DNA from: Ulvibacter litoralis
GTDB taxonomy: Bacteria > Bacteroidota > Bacteroidia > Flavobacteriales > Flavobacteriaceae
Assembly: GCF_900102055.1 (NCBI RefSeq)
Contig: NZ_FNBA01000001.1
Span: forward strand, 372,001-436,000
Length of the DNA: 64,000 bases
Reading direction: 5' to 3'
Shown: in pieces, positions 17,402 through 25,461 of the stretch
Numbering within the stretch: the stretch's first letter is position 1
Layout of the letters: each line of letters begins with the position of its first letter
Made by a program: the position numbers and the translations under genes
Notes under the pieces: generated by a model
Database searches by the model: none
Seen by the model: only the letters and a program-made list of their open reading frames with translations
Told to the model about the DNA's origin: nothing

Positions 17402-18351
17402 GAACGACAGCATCATTTGTAAGAATATTAATTGTAGCCATTTTTGTCTATTTCTTTCTAGATTTCATAGGCACTTCAGGAGAAACTTCTATTTTTTTAG
17501 AAAACCCTATAATGTGGTTGGCGTATGGTATTATAGTACTGTTTTATATTGCAGGAGAAGTTTGTATAGAAGCAATTAAAAGTGTGCTTTACAAAACTTT
17601 AAGCCCTGAGGCGCAAGCTAGATATGACGCTCAAGAAACAGAAGCGAAAGAAAACCAATTTAAATGGATTAAAGAGAAGTATAAAAAATCGTTAGGAAGT
17701 AAAGGCATTGAAGAGGAACACGAAATTATACTAGACCACAATTATGACGGTATTAAAGAGTTGGACAACAACCTTCCGCCATGGTGGGTATATATGTTCT
17801 ACGGAACCATCATTTTCGCAGTCGTATATTTAGTTCGTTTTGAGGTTTTCAATGATTACACGCAGGCTGAAGAATATGAAACGGCTGTCGCTGAAGCCAA
17901 AGTAGAAATTGAAGAATGGAAAAAAACTGCTAAAGATTTAGTCGATGTAAACACCGTAACACTTCTTACTGATGCATCTGATTTAAATGCTGGAAAAGCC
18001 ATTTTTGAAGCCAATTGTATCGCCTGTCACAAATCTGACGGTGGTGGTGGAATTGGACCAAACCTAACCGATACGTATTGGATTCTAGGAGGTGGTATCA
18101 AAAATGTATTCCATACAATTTCTGAAGGAGGACGTGATGGTAAAGGAATGATTTCGTGGAAAAGCGACCTTAAACCTCTAGAAATGGCACAAGTTGCTAG
18201 TTATGTTTTAAACTTTCAAGGTACTACTCCTGCAGAGCCTAAAGAAGCTGAAGGAGAAATTTGGGTAGATCCAGATGCACCAACAGACACACAAGAAGCA
18301 ACACCTGAAATTGTAAATGACTCTACAGCAGTGAAACTTACAATGAACTAA
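17398..18351 (+). CDS. ccoP: cbb3 oxidase subunit III, single-heme CcoP
   Basis: 317 residues. Two N-terminal membrane helices (about 8-24 and 38-58), a charged cytoplasmic stretch, the CcoP N-terminal signature 'ELDNNLPPWWVYMF' leading into a third helix (about 130-147), then a coiled-coil-like segment and one cytochrome c domain with C207-I-A-C210-H211 and 'GIGPNLTDTYW'. Proteobacterial CcoP carries two heme-c motifs; only one is present here. An acidic, Pro/Thr-rich tail closes the protein. It accepts electrons from soluble or bound cytochromes and passes them to CcoO. Confidence 0.95.
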   Translation: MRTTASFVRILIVAIFVYFFLDFIGTSGETSIFLENPIMWLAYGIIVLFYIAGEVCIEAIKSVLYKTLSPEAQARYDAQETEAKENQFKWIKEKYKKSLGSKGIEEEHEIILDHNYDGIKELDNNLPPWWVYMFYGTIIFAVVYLVRFEVFNDYTQAEEYETAVAEAKVEIEEWKKTAKDLVDVNTVTLLTDASDLNAGKAIFEANCIACHKSDGGGGIGPNLTDTYWILGGGIKNVFHTISEGGRDGKGMISWKSDLKPLEMAQVASYVLNFQGTTPAEPKEAEGEIWVDPDAPTDTQEATPEIVNDSTAVKLTMN

Positions 18352-18390
18352 AAACAGGTTCAATTTCTTAATAGCGCAAACAAAAAAATA

Positions 18391-19812
18391 ATGGCAGATC
18401 AAGGTCAAGATAATTTTAGAGATACCATAGGTACACTCAATGAAGAAGGAAAACGGGCTTGGGTATTTCCTAAAAAGCCTGATGGTAAATGGTACGAGTA
18501 TCGTAAATACGTAAGTTACGTTTTACTTGCTTTCTTATTTGCTGCGCCATTTATTAAAATAGGAGGAAATCAGTTTTTAATGTTCAATGTATTGGAACGT
18601 AGGTTCAATATATTTGGGTTTCCTTTTTGGCCACAAGACTTTCATTTATTTGTCATTATGATGATTATAGGTGTCGTCTTTGTTGTGCTATTTACTGTTG
18701 CATTTGGTAGATTATTTTGTGGTTGGATATGTCCGCAAACTATTTTTATGGAAATGGTTTTTCGCCGTATTGAATATTGGATAGATGGCGACCGTGGAAA
18801 GCAAATTCGACTAAAAAAAATGCCTTGGAATGCCGAGAAAATTAAGAAAAGAGTCCTTAAGTGGATCATCTTTTTTATTATTTCGTTTCTCATTGCAAAT
18901 ATATTCTTAGCATATCTTATCGGTAGTGACCAACTCATCCGTTACATTACAGACGGCCCTTCAAAGCATGTGAGCACTTTAATTTCTCTGCTTATTTTCA
19001 CTGGAGTATTTTACTTCATTTTTGCATGGTTTCGAGAACAAGTATGCATCATTGCGTGTCCTTACGGCAGACTGCAAGGGGTTTTACTCGACAACAAGTC
19101 GATTGTTGTTGCTTACGATCACAAACGTGGAGAAAAAGAAGAAGGTCGTGCTAAATTCAAAAAGAATGAAGACAGGCCTGCAACGGGAAAAGGAGATTGT
19201 ATCGATTGTTTCGCTTGTGTACATGTTTGTCCTACCGGAATAGACATTCGAAACGGAACACAATTAGAATGTGTAAACTGTACAGCTTGTATAGATGCCT
19301 GCGACCATATGATGGAAGCGGTAAATCTTCCGAAGGGATTAATACGATATGCAAGTGAAGATAACATCGAAAAGAAAGAGAAATTTAAGTTTACACCTCG
19401 ATTAAAAGGGTATGTAGCGGTACTTGGAATTCTTACCGCAGTACTTATTGGAATGTTGTTTTTACGTAATGATATTGAAGCTAATATCTTACGATTACCA
19501 GGTCAGTTGTACGAACACAAAGCAGATAACATGATTAGCAATGTGTACACCTATAAGCTAGTAAACAAAACGGTAGACGACATCGAAAATGTCCACTTTG
19601 AACTACTATCGCATAAAGGCACAATAACCTTGGTTTCTCATGATGATATTACTGTGAAAGGACAAGGATTGGCTGAAGGAACTCTCTTTATAGAAGTTAA
19701 TGCAAGTTCTTTAAGTGGCGATAAAGACCGAATGGAAATAGGTGTTTACAGCGGTGATGTTTTGATTGAAACAACAAGCACAGCCTTTTTAGGACCGAGA
19801 AGCTATAAGTAA
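18391..19812 (+). CDS. ccoG: cbb3 oxidase accessory ferredoxin-type protein CcoG
   Basis: 473 residues (FixG/RdxA family). Membrane helices near 40-60, 85-108, 165-185, 195-212 and 345-362. Cys motifs: 'GWICPQTIFME', 'CIIACPYGRLQG', and two 4Fe-4S sites 'CIDCFACVHVCPTG' and 'CVNCTACIDACDHMME'. The C-terminal about 110 residues form an Ig-like periplasmic domain. CcoG is thought to reduce Cu(II) to Cu(I) for oxidase assembly. It follows ccoP after 39 bp. Confidence 0.96.
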   Translation: MADQGQDNFRDTIGTLNEEGKRAWVFPKKPDGKWYEYRKYVSYVLLAFLFAAPFIKIGGNQFLMFNVLERRFNIFGFPFWPQDFHLFVIMMIIGVVFVVLFTVAFGRLFCGWICPQTIFMEMVFRRIEYWIDGDRGKQIRLKKMPWNAEKIKKRVLKWIIFFIISFLIANIFLAYLIGSDQLIRYITDGPSKHVSTLISLLIFTGVFYFIFAWFREQVCIIACPYGRLQGVLLDNKSIVVAYDHKRGEKEEGRAKFKKNEDRPATGKGDCIDCFACVHVCPTGIDIRNGTQLECVNCTACIDACDHMMEAVNLPKGLIRYASEDNIEKKEKFKFTPRLKGYVAVLGILTAVLIGMLFLRNDIEANILRLPGQLYEHKADNMISNVYTYKLVNKTVDDIENVHFELLSHKGTITLVSHDDITVKGQGLAEGTLFIEVNASSLSGDKDRMEIGVYSGDVLIETTSTAFLGPRSYK

Positions 19813-19949
19813 ATTACTAAAAATTGAAAGGGTTGTTTTTCTTCGGAAATGTTTACAGATTAGTAGCATAAGTACAAATGCATGAATGAACTAACAATAA
19901 CGAATCGCACGGTCTAAATGCCCATAACCCTTACAACCATAAACGAAGT

Positions 19950-20084
19950 ATGTCAGAAAAGAAAAAATGTTGTGAAGGATGTAAAAACGGACAACCAGGC
20001 CTAAACAAATCGTGTCAGGCAAAGTTGCTACTTGAGGAGTTAGAAAAGAAGAAAGAGGTAAGAAGAAAACAAACGAAAGTTTAA
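19950..20084 (+). CDS. Small Cys-rich protein between ccoG and ccoH
   Basis: A 44-residue reading frame that begins MSEKKKCCEGCKNG and has a fourth Cys at residue 22 (C7, C8, C11, C22). It ends in a highly charged helix rich in Lys, Glu and Arg. The C-C-X2-C cluster suggests metal binding. It fills a 308-bp gap inside an otherwise compact oxidase locus, sits 36 bp before ccoH on the same strand, and has no alternative longer frame there. I do not recognise the family. A soluble cytosolic copper- or zinc-binding role in oxidase assembly is an inference from position. Confidence 0.6.
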   Translation: MSEKKKCCEGCKNGQPGLNKSCQAKLLLEELEKKKEVRRKQTKV

Positions 20085-20120
20085 TTAATAAGATTCCCGT
20101 TAGTTCGGGCACACAACGAT

Positions 20121-20567
20121 ATGAAATGGAATTGGGGAACAGGAATTGTAATAGGAATGATCGCTTTTATGAGCTTCATTACCTATATGGTGGTCACGAT
20201 GAGCACTAATAAAAAATTTAGTTACGATTTAGTAACTGAAGAATATTACGCGAAAGAAATGGCATACCAAACGGAGATTGATGCCGAAACAAAAACGAAC
20301 AATCTCAACGAAAAAATTGAAGGAACTAAAACGTCCGACGGCTGGCTTCTTAGCTTTCCTGAAGAATTGGAAGCTTCAAAAATTAATGGAAAAGTGTTCC
20401 TATATAGACCCTCTAATCAGCAACTGGATTTCGACTTACCATTAGTCCTTTCCGGATCAAATTTGCTCATACCTGACAATAAGCTGATTGAGGGTCGTTG
20501 GAACATTACGATAGCCTTCACCTATAACAATGAAGACTACCTTTATAAAAAATCGATTACCTACTAA
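20121..20567 (+). CDS. ccoH: CcoH/FixH family protein
   Basis: 148 residues: one N-terminal membrane helix (about 7-27, 'GTGIVIGMIAFMSFITYMVV'), then 'SYDLVTEEYYAKEMAYQTEID', the FixH hallmark, in two adjoining pieces, and a periplasmic beta-rich domain ending 'GRWNITIAFTYNNEDYLYKK'. CcoH stabilises the cbb3 complex during assembly. Its stop overlaps the start of the next gene by one base (TAATG). Confidence 0.92.
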   Translation: MKWNWGTGIVIGMIAFMSFITYMVVTMSTNKKFSYDLVTEEYYAKEMAYQTEIDAETKTNNLNEKIEGTKTSDGWLLSFPEELEASKINGKVFLYRPSNQQLDFDLPLVLSGSNLLIPDNKLIEGRWNITIAFTYNNEDYLYKKSITY

Positions 20568-21274
20568 TGTTATACTCCGCGCTCATATTTGGTTTATTGG
20601 GTAGTTTTCACTGTGTGGGAATGTGCGGACCTATTGCATTTTTATTACCTGTAGACAGGAAAAACCCAACGAAACGGGCGTTACAATTACTTAGTTATCA
20701 TTTAGGACGTATTTTAATGTACGCACTTCTAGGGTTGGTATTTGGACTTGTTGGCAAAAGTTTAAACCTATTTGGATTGCAGCAACAGTTATCTGTTGGA
20801 ATAGGTGTATTAATGATTCTTTTTATTTTAATCCCTACAAAAATTGTAAGTCGTTATAATTTCTCAAAACCTATCTACAAAGCAGTAGGGAAAGTGAAAA
20901 GTGCCATGGGAGCAGAACTTAAAAAGAAGAATCCGGGAACGTTTTTCACGATAGGCTATTTAAACGGTCTATTACCTTGCGGATTGGTCTATATGGCAAT
21001 TTTTGGAGCGTTAGCTACAGGAGGAGCCTGGGAAGGAAGCCTTTATATGGCTGTTTTCGGATTGGGCACTGTACCTCTTATGACGACAGCTATTTATTTG
21101 GGAAACTTCTTAACAGGAAAAGTAAAAAAACGCGTCTTAAAAGTGATTCCTGTATTTGTTATAATTATAGGCGCATTATTTATTGTTAGAGGTTTAGGAT
21201 TGGGTATTCCATATATCTCACCGTCTGAACACGTCGCTATTGAGCAGGTATCTGCAGAACATAGCTGTCATTAA
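20567..21274 (+). CDS. SafE/TauE-like membrane protein of the cbb3 locus
   Basis: 235 residues with six or so membrane helices. The first contains 'GSFHCVGMCGP', the His-Cys-Met-Cys motif typical of the DsbD-like/SafE proteins found next to ccoH. A second Cys is in 'GLLPCGLVYMAIFGAL'. Those paired Cys and Met residues fit copper or thiol handling during oxidase maturation more than sulfite export. Translationally coupled to ccoH. The C-terminus has 'EHSCH', another potential metal ligand set. Confidence 0.85.
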   Translation: MLYSALIFGLLGSFHCVGMCGPIAFLLPVDRKNPTKRALQLLSYHLGRILMYALLGLVFGLVGKSLNLFGLQQQLSVGIGVLMILFILIPTKIVSRYNFSKPIYKAVGKVKSAMGAELKKKNPGTFFTIGYLNGLLPCGLVYMAIFGALATGGAWEGSLYMAVFGLGTVPLMTTAIYLGNFLTGKVKKRVLKVIPVFVIIIGALFIVRGLGLGIPYISPSEHVAIEQVSAEHSCH

Positions 21275-21300
21275 TTAAATTAATTTTAAATCTAAATACT

Positions 21301-21462
21301 ATGGAAAATATAATTTTACCTTTAGTGAACTGGGGAATGGGTGCACTACTAATTGGAGTTTTTGCAGTTGTTTGTATTGCATTAGTACTCGTTGTATATT
21401 CTTTGGCTAGTAATGACAAAAAAGCTGCCGACACTAAAAATGATGACGTAGAGGAACTTTAG
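21301..21462 (+). CDS. Single-helix membrane peptide after the SafE-like gene
   Basis: 53 residues, beginning MENIILPLVNWGMG, with one strong membrane helix (about 13-38) and a charged tail ending DDVEEL. It starts 26 bp after the SafE-like gene on the same strand and is the last gene of the cco locus. The organisation resembles small structural subunits of oxidases, but I do not recognise the family. Confidence 0.6.
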   Translation: MENIILPLVNWGMGALLIGVFAVVCIALVLVVYSLASNDKKAADTKNDDVEEL

Positions 21463-21500
21463 ATTTATTTTAAAAACCAATTGATTTGTCAAGGGAAGCA

Positions 21501-21526
21501 CAATCAAAATCTAAGGATTCTGATTG
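21501..21526. terminator. Hairpin between cco locus and hemN
   Basis: CAATCAAAATC (21501-21511) faces GATTCTGATTG (21516-21526): 11 bp with one mismatch and a TAAG loop. It lies between convergent genes. No clear T-run follows, so termination is only probable. The surrounding 205 bp hold no gene. Confidence 0.45.
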
Positions 21527-21667
21527 TTAAACTTAGTCTTTAAGACGAAAGCTTTTCTTTTCCTTAAACTTCACGATTGTTACAAATTCTTAGATACGTA
21601 TATGAATGAGGACAACATCAGGAATTAGGAAACCTTCTATCATCCTCAATTCAACCTACACTAAACT

Positions 21668-23032
21668 TTAAATAGTCATAGAAAAGAGTTGTGTTTCTGG
21701 TTTGCTTTCTTGCAAGCGCGCATCGAAAGCCATACAGATATTACGGATAAAAGGCCTTCCTTTTTCGGTCACTTCTAATCCATTAGGTAGTATTTTTATA
21801 AGTCCGTCACGTTCTGTTTCTTCTAATTGTCCTAAAACAGTTGATAGTGAATCACTATAGGTTTCTGTGGTGTCCCATGCCGTTTCAAACTTACACATCA
21901 AATTAAGGATGTGTTTTCGGATGATAAGATCCTCTGTTGTTAATACATGTCCTCTAAATACAGGTATAATTCCTTTTTCCACCAAATCTTGATATGCTTC
22001 TACCCCCTTTTCATTTTGTGCAAAAGCCGTCCAACAATCACTAATCGCGGAAGCACCTAACCCAATCATCACTTGTGTTTTAGAGTTGGTATATCCCATA
22101 AAATTACGGTGAATCGTCTTATTTTCTAACGCCTTATAAAGCGAATCGGTTGGCAATGCGAAATGATCCATTCCAATTTCAATATAGCCCGCTTCGAGCA
22201 AGTGTTTTTTACCCAATTCGTACATCTCTCTTTTTTCTGAAGGGGAAGGCAAATCGGAGTCGTTAAAACCGCGTTGTCCATTTCCTTTCATCCAAGGCAC
22301 ATGCGCATAACTGTAAAATGCAATTCGGTCTGGTTGAAGCTTTGCCGTTTGTGCGATGGTTTCACGAACGTGTTCTTTTGTTTGAAAAGGCAATCCGAAA
22401 ATAATATCGTGTCCTACAGAAGCATATCCTAACGAACGTGCATTTTGCGTAGCAGCAATTACATTTTCGATAGGTTGTATTCGGTGAATGGCCTTCTGAA
22501 CCGTTTCATTATAATCTTGAACACCATAACTTACTCGCGTAAATCCAAAAGAAGCTAAGGTTTCTAAGTGTTCTTTGGTTGTATTGTTGGGATGTCCTTC
22601 AAAACTAAACTCATAGTCTATTGCTTTGTGAACTTTCCGAAGAAGCCCTTCTAATAACATTTGTAAATTTTCCGGACTGTAAAAAGTAGGCGTCCCACCT
22701 CCTAGATGTAGTTCCTTTAAAATTGGTTTTTCACCAAACAATTGAATGTATAAATCCAATTCTTTCAAAACAGATTTTAAATACGGAATTTCTACTGAAT
22801 GATTTTTGGTAATGCGTTTGTGGCAACCGCAAAACGTGCATAAGCTCTCACAAAACGGCAAGTGGATGTAAATACTAATCCCTTCCGAAGTATTGCTTTC
22901 TTGAAAACTTTTAACGAGTTTTTCTTTCCAAACTCTAAGAGAAAAAGAAGCAGGATCCCAATAAGGAACAGTTGGATAACTAGTATACCTCGGTCCTGCA
23001 ACATTATACTTTGAAACTAAAGTTTGACACAT
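21668..23032 (-). CDS. hemN: Oxygen-independent coproporphyrinogen III dehydrogenase
   Basis: 454 residues. Radical SAM cluster motif C-X3-C-X2-C in 'PFCESLCTFCGCHK' with the extra HemN-specific Cys, the N-terminal 'GPRYTSYPTVPYW' and 'ELHLGGGTPTF', and the C-terminal HemN domain. It oxidatively decarboxylates coproporphyrinogen III to protoporphyrinogen IX without O2, supplying heme when cbb3 and nos are expressed. Its promoter carries the same Fnr-type site as those genes. Confidence 0.97.
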   Translation of the reverse strand: MCQTLVSKYNVAGPRYTSYPTVPYWDPASFSLRVWKEKLVKSFQESNTSEGISIYIHLPFCESLCTFCGCHKRITKNHSVEIPYLKSVLKELDLYIQLFGEKPILKELHLGGGTPTFYSPENLQMLLEGLLRKVHKAIDYEFSFEGHPNNTTKEHLETLASFGFTRVSYGVQDYNETVQKAIHRIQPIENVIAATQNARSLGYASVGHDIIFGLPFQTKEHVRETIAQTAKLQPDRIAFYSYAHVPWMKGNGQRGFNDSDLPSPSEKREMYELGKKHLLEAGYIEIGMDHFALPTDSLYKALENKTIHRNFMGYTNSKTQVMIGLGASAISDCWTAFAQNEKGVEAYQDLVEKGIIPVFRGHVLTTEDLIIRKHILNLMCKFETAWDTTETYSDSLSTVLGQLEETERDGLIKILPNGLEVTEKGRPFIRNICMAFDARLQESKPETQLFSMTI

Positions 23033-23049
23033 ACGTATTATTTTAGCTT

Positions 23050-23093
23050 CAAAAGTAAAATTTAGACAAGGGCCATCCGATGATAAATATCAG
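23050..23093 (-). promoter_or_regulatory. hemN promoter with Crp/Fnr-type site
   Basis: Read on the minus strand: CTGAT-ATTT-ATCAT (23093-23080), 22-nt spacer, then a perfect -7 element TACTTTTG (23057-23050), 18 nt from the hemN start codon. The opposite orientation shows no -7 box at the matching distance, so the site serves hemN only. Confidence 0.75.
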
Positions 23094-23186
23094 TTTTAGA
23101 AAATCAATTCTGTTTTTCTATAACACTTCATTTCTGCTTTTTCTAGTTTTCGTTAATTTTACACTTTCAATCACCAAGTAACGTAT

Positions 23187-23939
23187 ATGAGATTCCTTTT
23201 TGTTGTACTTTTTTCTATCTTTTCTATCGCTGCTTCAGCACAAATTTTAAATGCTGAATCACTTCGGAAAGTGACCGATACCAGTGGATTTTCAGGGGCA
23301 ACGAGTTTAAAGTTTGCGCTAAAACGAAACACTAACGATTTTCTTACTGTAACTAGTAATCTTCACCTTCAGTACAAAACAAAAAAGCATTTAGTACTTT
23401 TCAAAAATGATATTGATTTTCAGAAAATAGAAGGTGAAAAATTTGAAAATAGCGGGATTTCACATTTGAGATACAACTACCGCTTTCACCCACGAATTGC
23501 TTGGGAAATTTTCACACAAGCACAATATAATAAAATATCTCTTATCACTTTTAGAGGATTATTAGGCACGGGGACACGTTTTAAGCTTTCTTCTGCTGAA
23601 AATTATAAATTTTATTTGGGAACGCTTATCATGTACGAACACGAAGAAATTGACGATGGAGTTACCCCACTTCAAAGAGATTTTAGAGGAAGTTTTTATT
23701 TTTCGTTTAGCATGTATCCAAAATCTAACATCAGTGTAACTAGTACGACTTATTACCAACCGTTACTTTCAGGATTTAATGATTACAGGGTTGCAAATCA
23801 GTCGTCACTAGCGATTGAAATAATAAAAAACTTGGCATTTTTAACCTCGTACACCTTTACATATGATGCCTTTCCGGCAATTGGAATTCCTAATTCGCAA
23901 TACGATTTTACCAGCGGGCTCGCCTATTCTTTTGATTAA
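23187..23939 (+). CDS. DUF481 outer-membrane barrel protein
   Basis: 250 residues with a signal peptide ending 'AASAQ'. The mature chain is a series of amphipathic strands with the DUF481 pattern: 'HLVLFKNDIDFQKIEG', 'SHLRYNYRFHPRIAWEIFTQAQYNK' (in two parts), 'GTGTRFKLSS' and a C-terminal aromatic tail 'SGLAYSFD'. DUF481 proteins are salt- or stress-linked outer-membrane barrels of unknown function. It is a single gene between divergent hemN and the ArsS locus. Confidence 0.85.
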   Translation: MRFLFVVLFSIFSIAASAQILNAESLRKVTDTSGFSGATSLKFALKRNTNDFLTVTSNLHLQYKTKKHLVLFKNDIDFQKIEGEKFENSGISHLRYNYRFHPRIAWEIFTQAQYNKISLITFRGLLGTGTRFKLSSAENYKFYLGTLIMYEHEEIDDGVTPLQRDFRGSFYFSFSMYPKSNISVTSTTYYQPLLSGFNDYRVANQSSLAIEIIKNLAFLTSYTFTYDAFPAIGIPNSQYDFTSGLAYSFD

Positions 23940-24050
23940 TACCGCAAACTTTAGTAAGTTTTCAAAAATAAATAGACTACTTTATTATATTTACCATAAT
24001 TGAAAACCGAACGCATATTAATCTCGTAACTATTATAAACTAACTCTTTT

Positions 24051-24389
24051 ATGGCTTCTAACAACTATTATGACCCTGCAGATCTTCGGAATTTTGGAAA
24101 AATCACAGAATGGAGTGAAGAGCTAGGAACTAAGTTTTTTGATTATTACGGTAAAGTTTTTGAAGAAGGTGCCTTAACAGCCCGTGAAAAAGCACTGATT
24201 GCTCTTGCGGTTGCACACACAGAACAATGCCCGTACTGTATCGATGCGTACACAAAAGACACATTACAACGAGGCGTTACCAAAGAACAAATGATGGAAG
24301 CCATTCACGTGGGTGCTGCTATTAAAAGTGGTGCAACTTTAGTGCACGGTACGATGATGATGAATAAAGTAAATAAATTAGACGGGTAA
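24051..24389 (+). CDS. ArsS-associated AhpD/carboxymuconolactone decarboxylase-like protein
   Basis: 112 residues, a helical AhpD-fold domain with the redox motif C-P-Y-C in 'HTEQCPYCIDAYTKD' near residue 60 followed by 'GVTKEQMMEAIHV'. It matches the family described as arsenosugar biosynthesis-associated peroxidase-like protein and is 4 bp upstream of arsS. The CXXC could protect or reduce trivalent arsenic intermediates; that is inference. In some organisms this family carries selenocysteine; here both positions are Cys. E. coli ynjA belongs to the same broad fold, relevant to the importer downstream. Confidence 0.88.
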   Translation: MASNNYYDPADLRNFGKITEWSEELGTKFFDYYGKVFEEGALTAREKALIALAVAHTEQCPYCIDAYTKDTLQRGVTKEQMMEAIHVGAAIKSGATLVHGTMMMNKVNKLDG

Positions 24390-24393
24390 AAGT

Positions 24394-25458
24394 ATGTCGA
24401 AACAGAAAACCCAATCTCTTCATAAACGCGATAGTGAATTAGCGGAAGCAAACCGACAGTTAGAAATACTATCAAACGGTATTTTTAAAAATGGAGAACT
24501 TCCCACTTTTGCAAAAAAAATAAAGGAAACCAATCAGTTTCCGCTTCGCCCTAGAAAATTAGAAATCTTACAAATTAACGTGGGGTATATGTGCAACCAG
24601 GTTTGTGATCATTGCCACGTAGATGCTGGTCCCGATCGCACCGAAATTATGACCCAAGAGACCATGTTACAGTGTCTTGAAGTGATTAAAACAACTGGAG
24701 CTCACACCCTAGATTTAACTGGAGGTGCCCCAGAAATGAACCCAAATTTCCGTTGGTTTGTGGAAGAAGCTAGCAAAGCGGGAATTAAAGATTTTATCGT
24801 ACGAAGTAATCTTACGATTATTCGTGCCAATAAAAAATACTATGATTTACCGCAGTTTTTTAAAGACCACAATGTACATGTTGTAAGTTCTATGCCACAC
24901 TGGACTCGTGGAAAAACAGACAAACAACGAGGCGATGGTGTTTTCGACAAATCTATTAGGGCATTACAAGATCTCAATGCAATTGGCTACGGAATGCCTG
25001 GAAGTAATCTTCGTTTAGATTTGGTGTACAATCCGAGTGGTGCTTTTTTACCGGGTGACCAAAATAGCATGGAAAAAGATTTTAAAAAGGCATTGCTAGA
25101 CGATTTTAATATTCAATTTCACAATCTATTTACCATAACCAACCTGCCAATTTCTCGTTTTCTAGATTACTTAATTGCTTCAGAAAACTACGAAGATTAT
25201 ATGTATCAATTAGTCGATGCTTTTAATCCTTCCGCAGTTGCAAATGTGATGTGCACCAATACCATTTCCATTAGTTGGGACGGTTGGTTGTACGATTGCG
25301 ATTTTAACCAAATGCTAGGACTGAAAGTGGCGAGTAAGGTGCAACATATTTCAGAATACAACGAAACCCTTTTAAACGATAGAGACATTATAATTTCACA
25401 ACATTGTTACGGCTGTACTGCAGGCGCAGGAAGTAGTTGTCAAGGAAGTGTTGCTTAA
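24394..25458 (+). CDS. arsS: Arsenosugar biosynthesis radical SAM protein ArsS
   Basis: 354 residues. N-terminal helical region, radical SAM motif C67-X3-C71-X2-C74 ('GYMCNQVCDHCHV'), glycine motif 'LDLTGGAPEMNP', and a C-terminal DUF3641 domain that ends in 'HCYGCTAGAGSSC' (about C338, C341, C349), the position where relatives may use selenocysteine. ArsS is known from cyanobacterial work to join a 5'-deoxyadenosyl group to dimethylarsenite, giving the precursor of arsenosugars. It anchors the assignment of the 20-gene region that follows. It is 3 bp from the next gene, so part of one operon. Confidence 0.93.
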   Translation: MSKQKTQSLHKRDSELAEANRQLEILSNGIFKNGELPTFAKKIKETNQFPLRPRKLEILQINVGYMCNQVCDHCHVDAGPDRTEIMTQETMLQCLEVIKTTGAHTLDLTGGAPEMNPNFRWFVEEASKAGIKDFIVRSNLTIIRANKKYYDLPQFFKDHNVHVVSSMPHWTRGKTDKQRGDGVFDKSIRALQDLNAIGYGMPGSNLRLDLVYNPSGAFLPGDQNSMEKDFKKALLDDFNIQFHNLFTITNLPISRFLDYLIASENYEDYMYQLVDAFNPSAVANVMCTNTISISWDGWLYDCDFNQMLGLKVASKVQHISEYNETLLNDRDIIISQHCYGCTAGAGSSCQGSVA

Positions 25459-25461
25459 CCC

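Noticed and set aside
20567-21274. Sulfite exporter
   Set aside because: The HCVGMC motif and coupling to ccoH point to copper or thiol handling in oxidase assembly.
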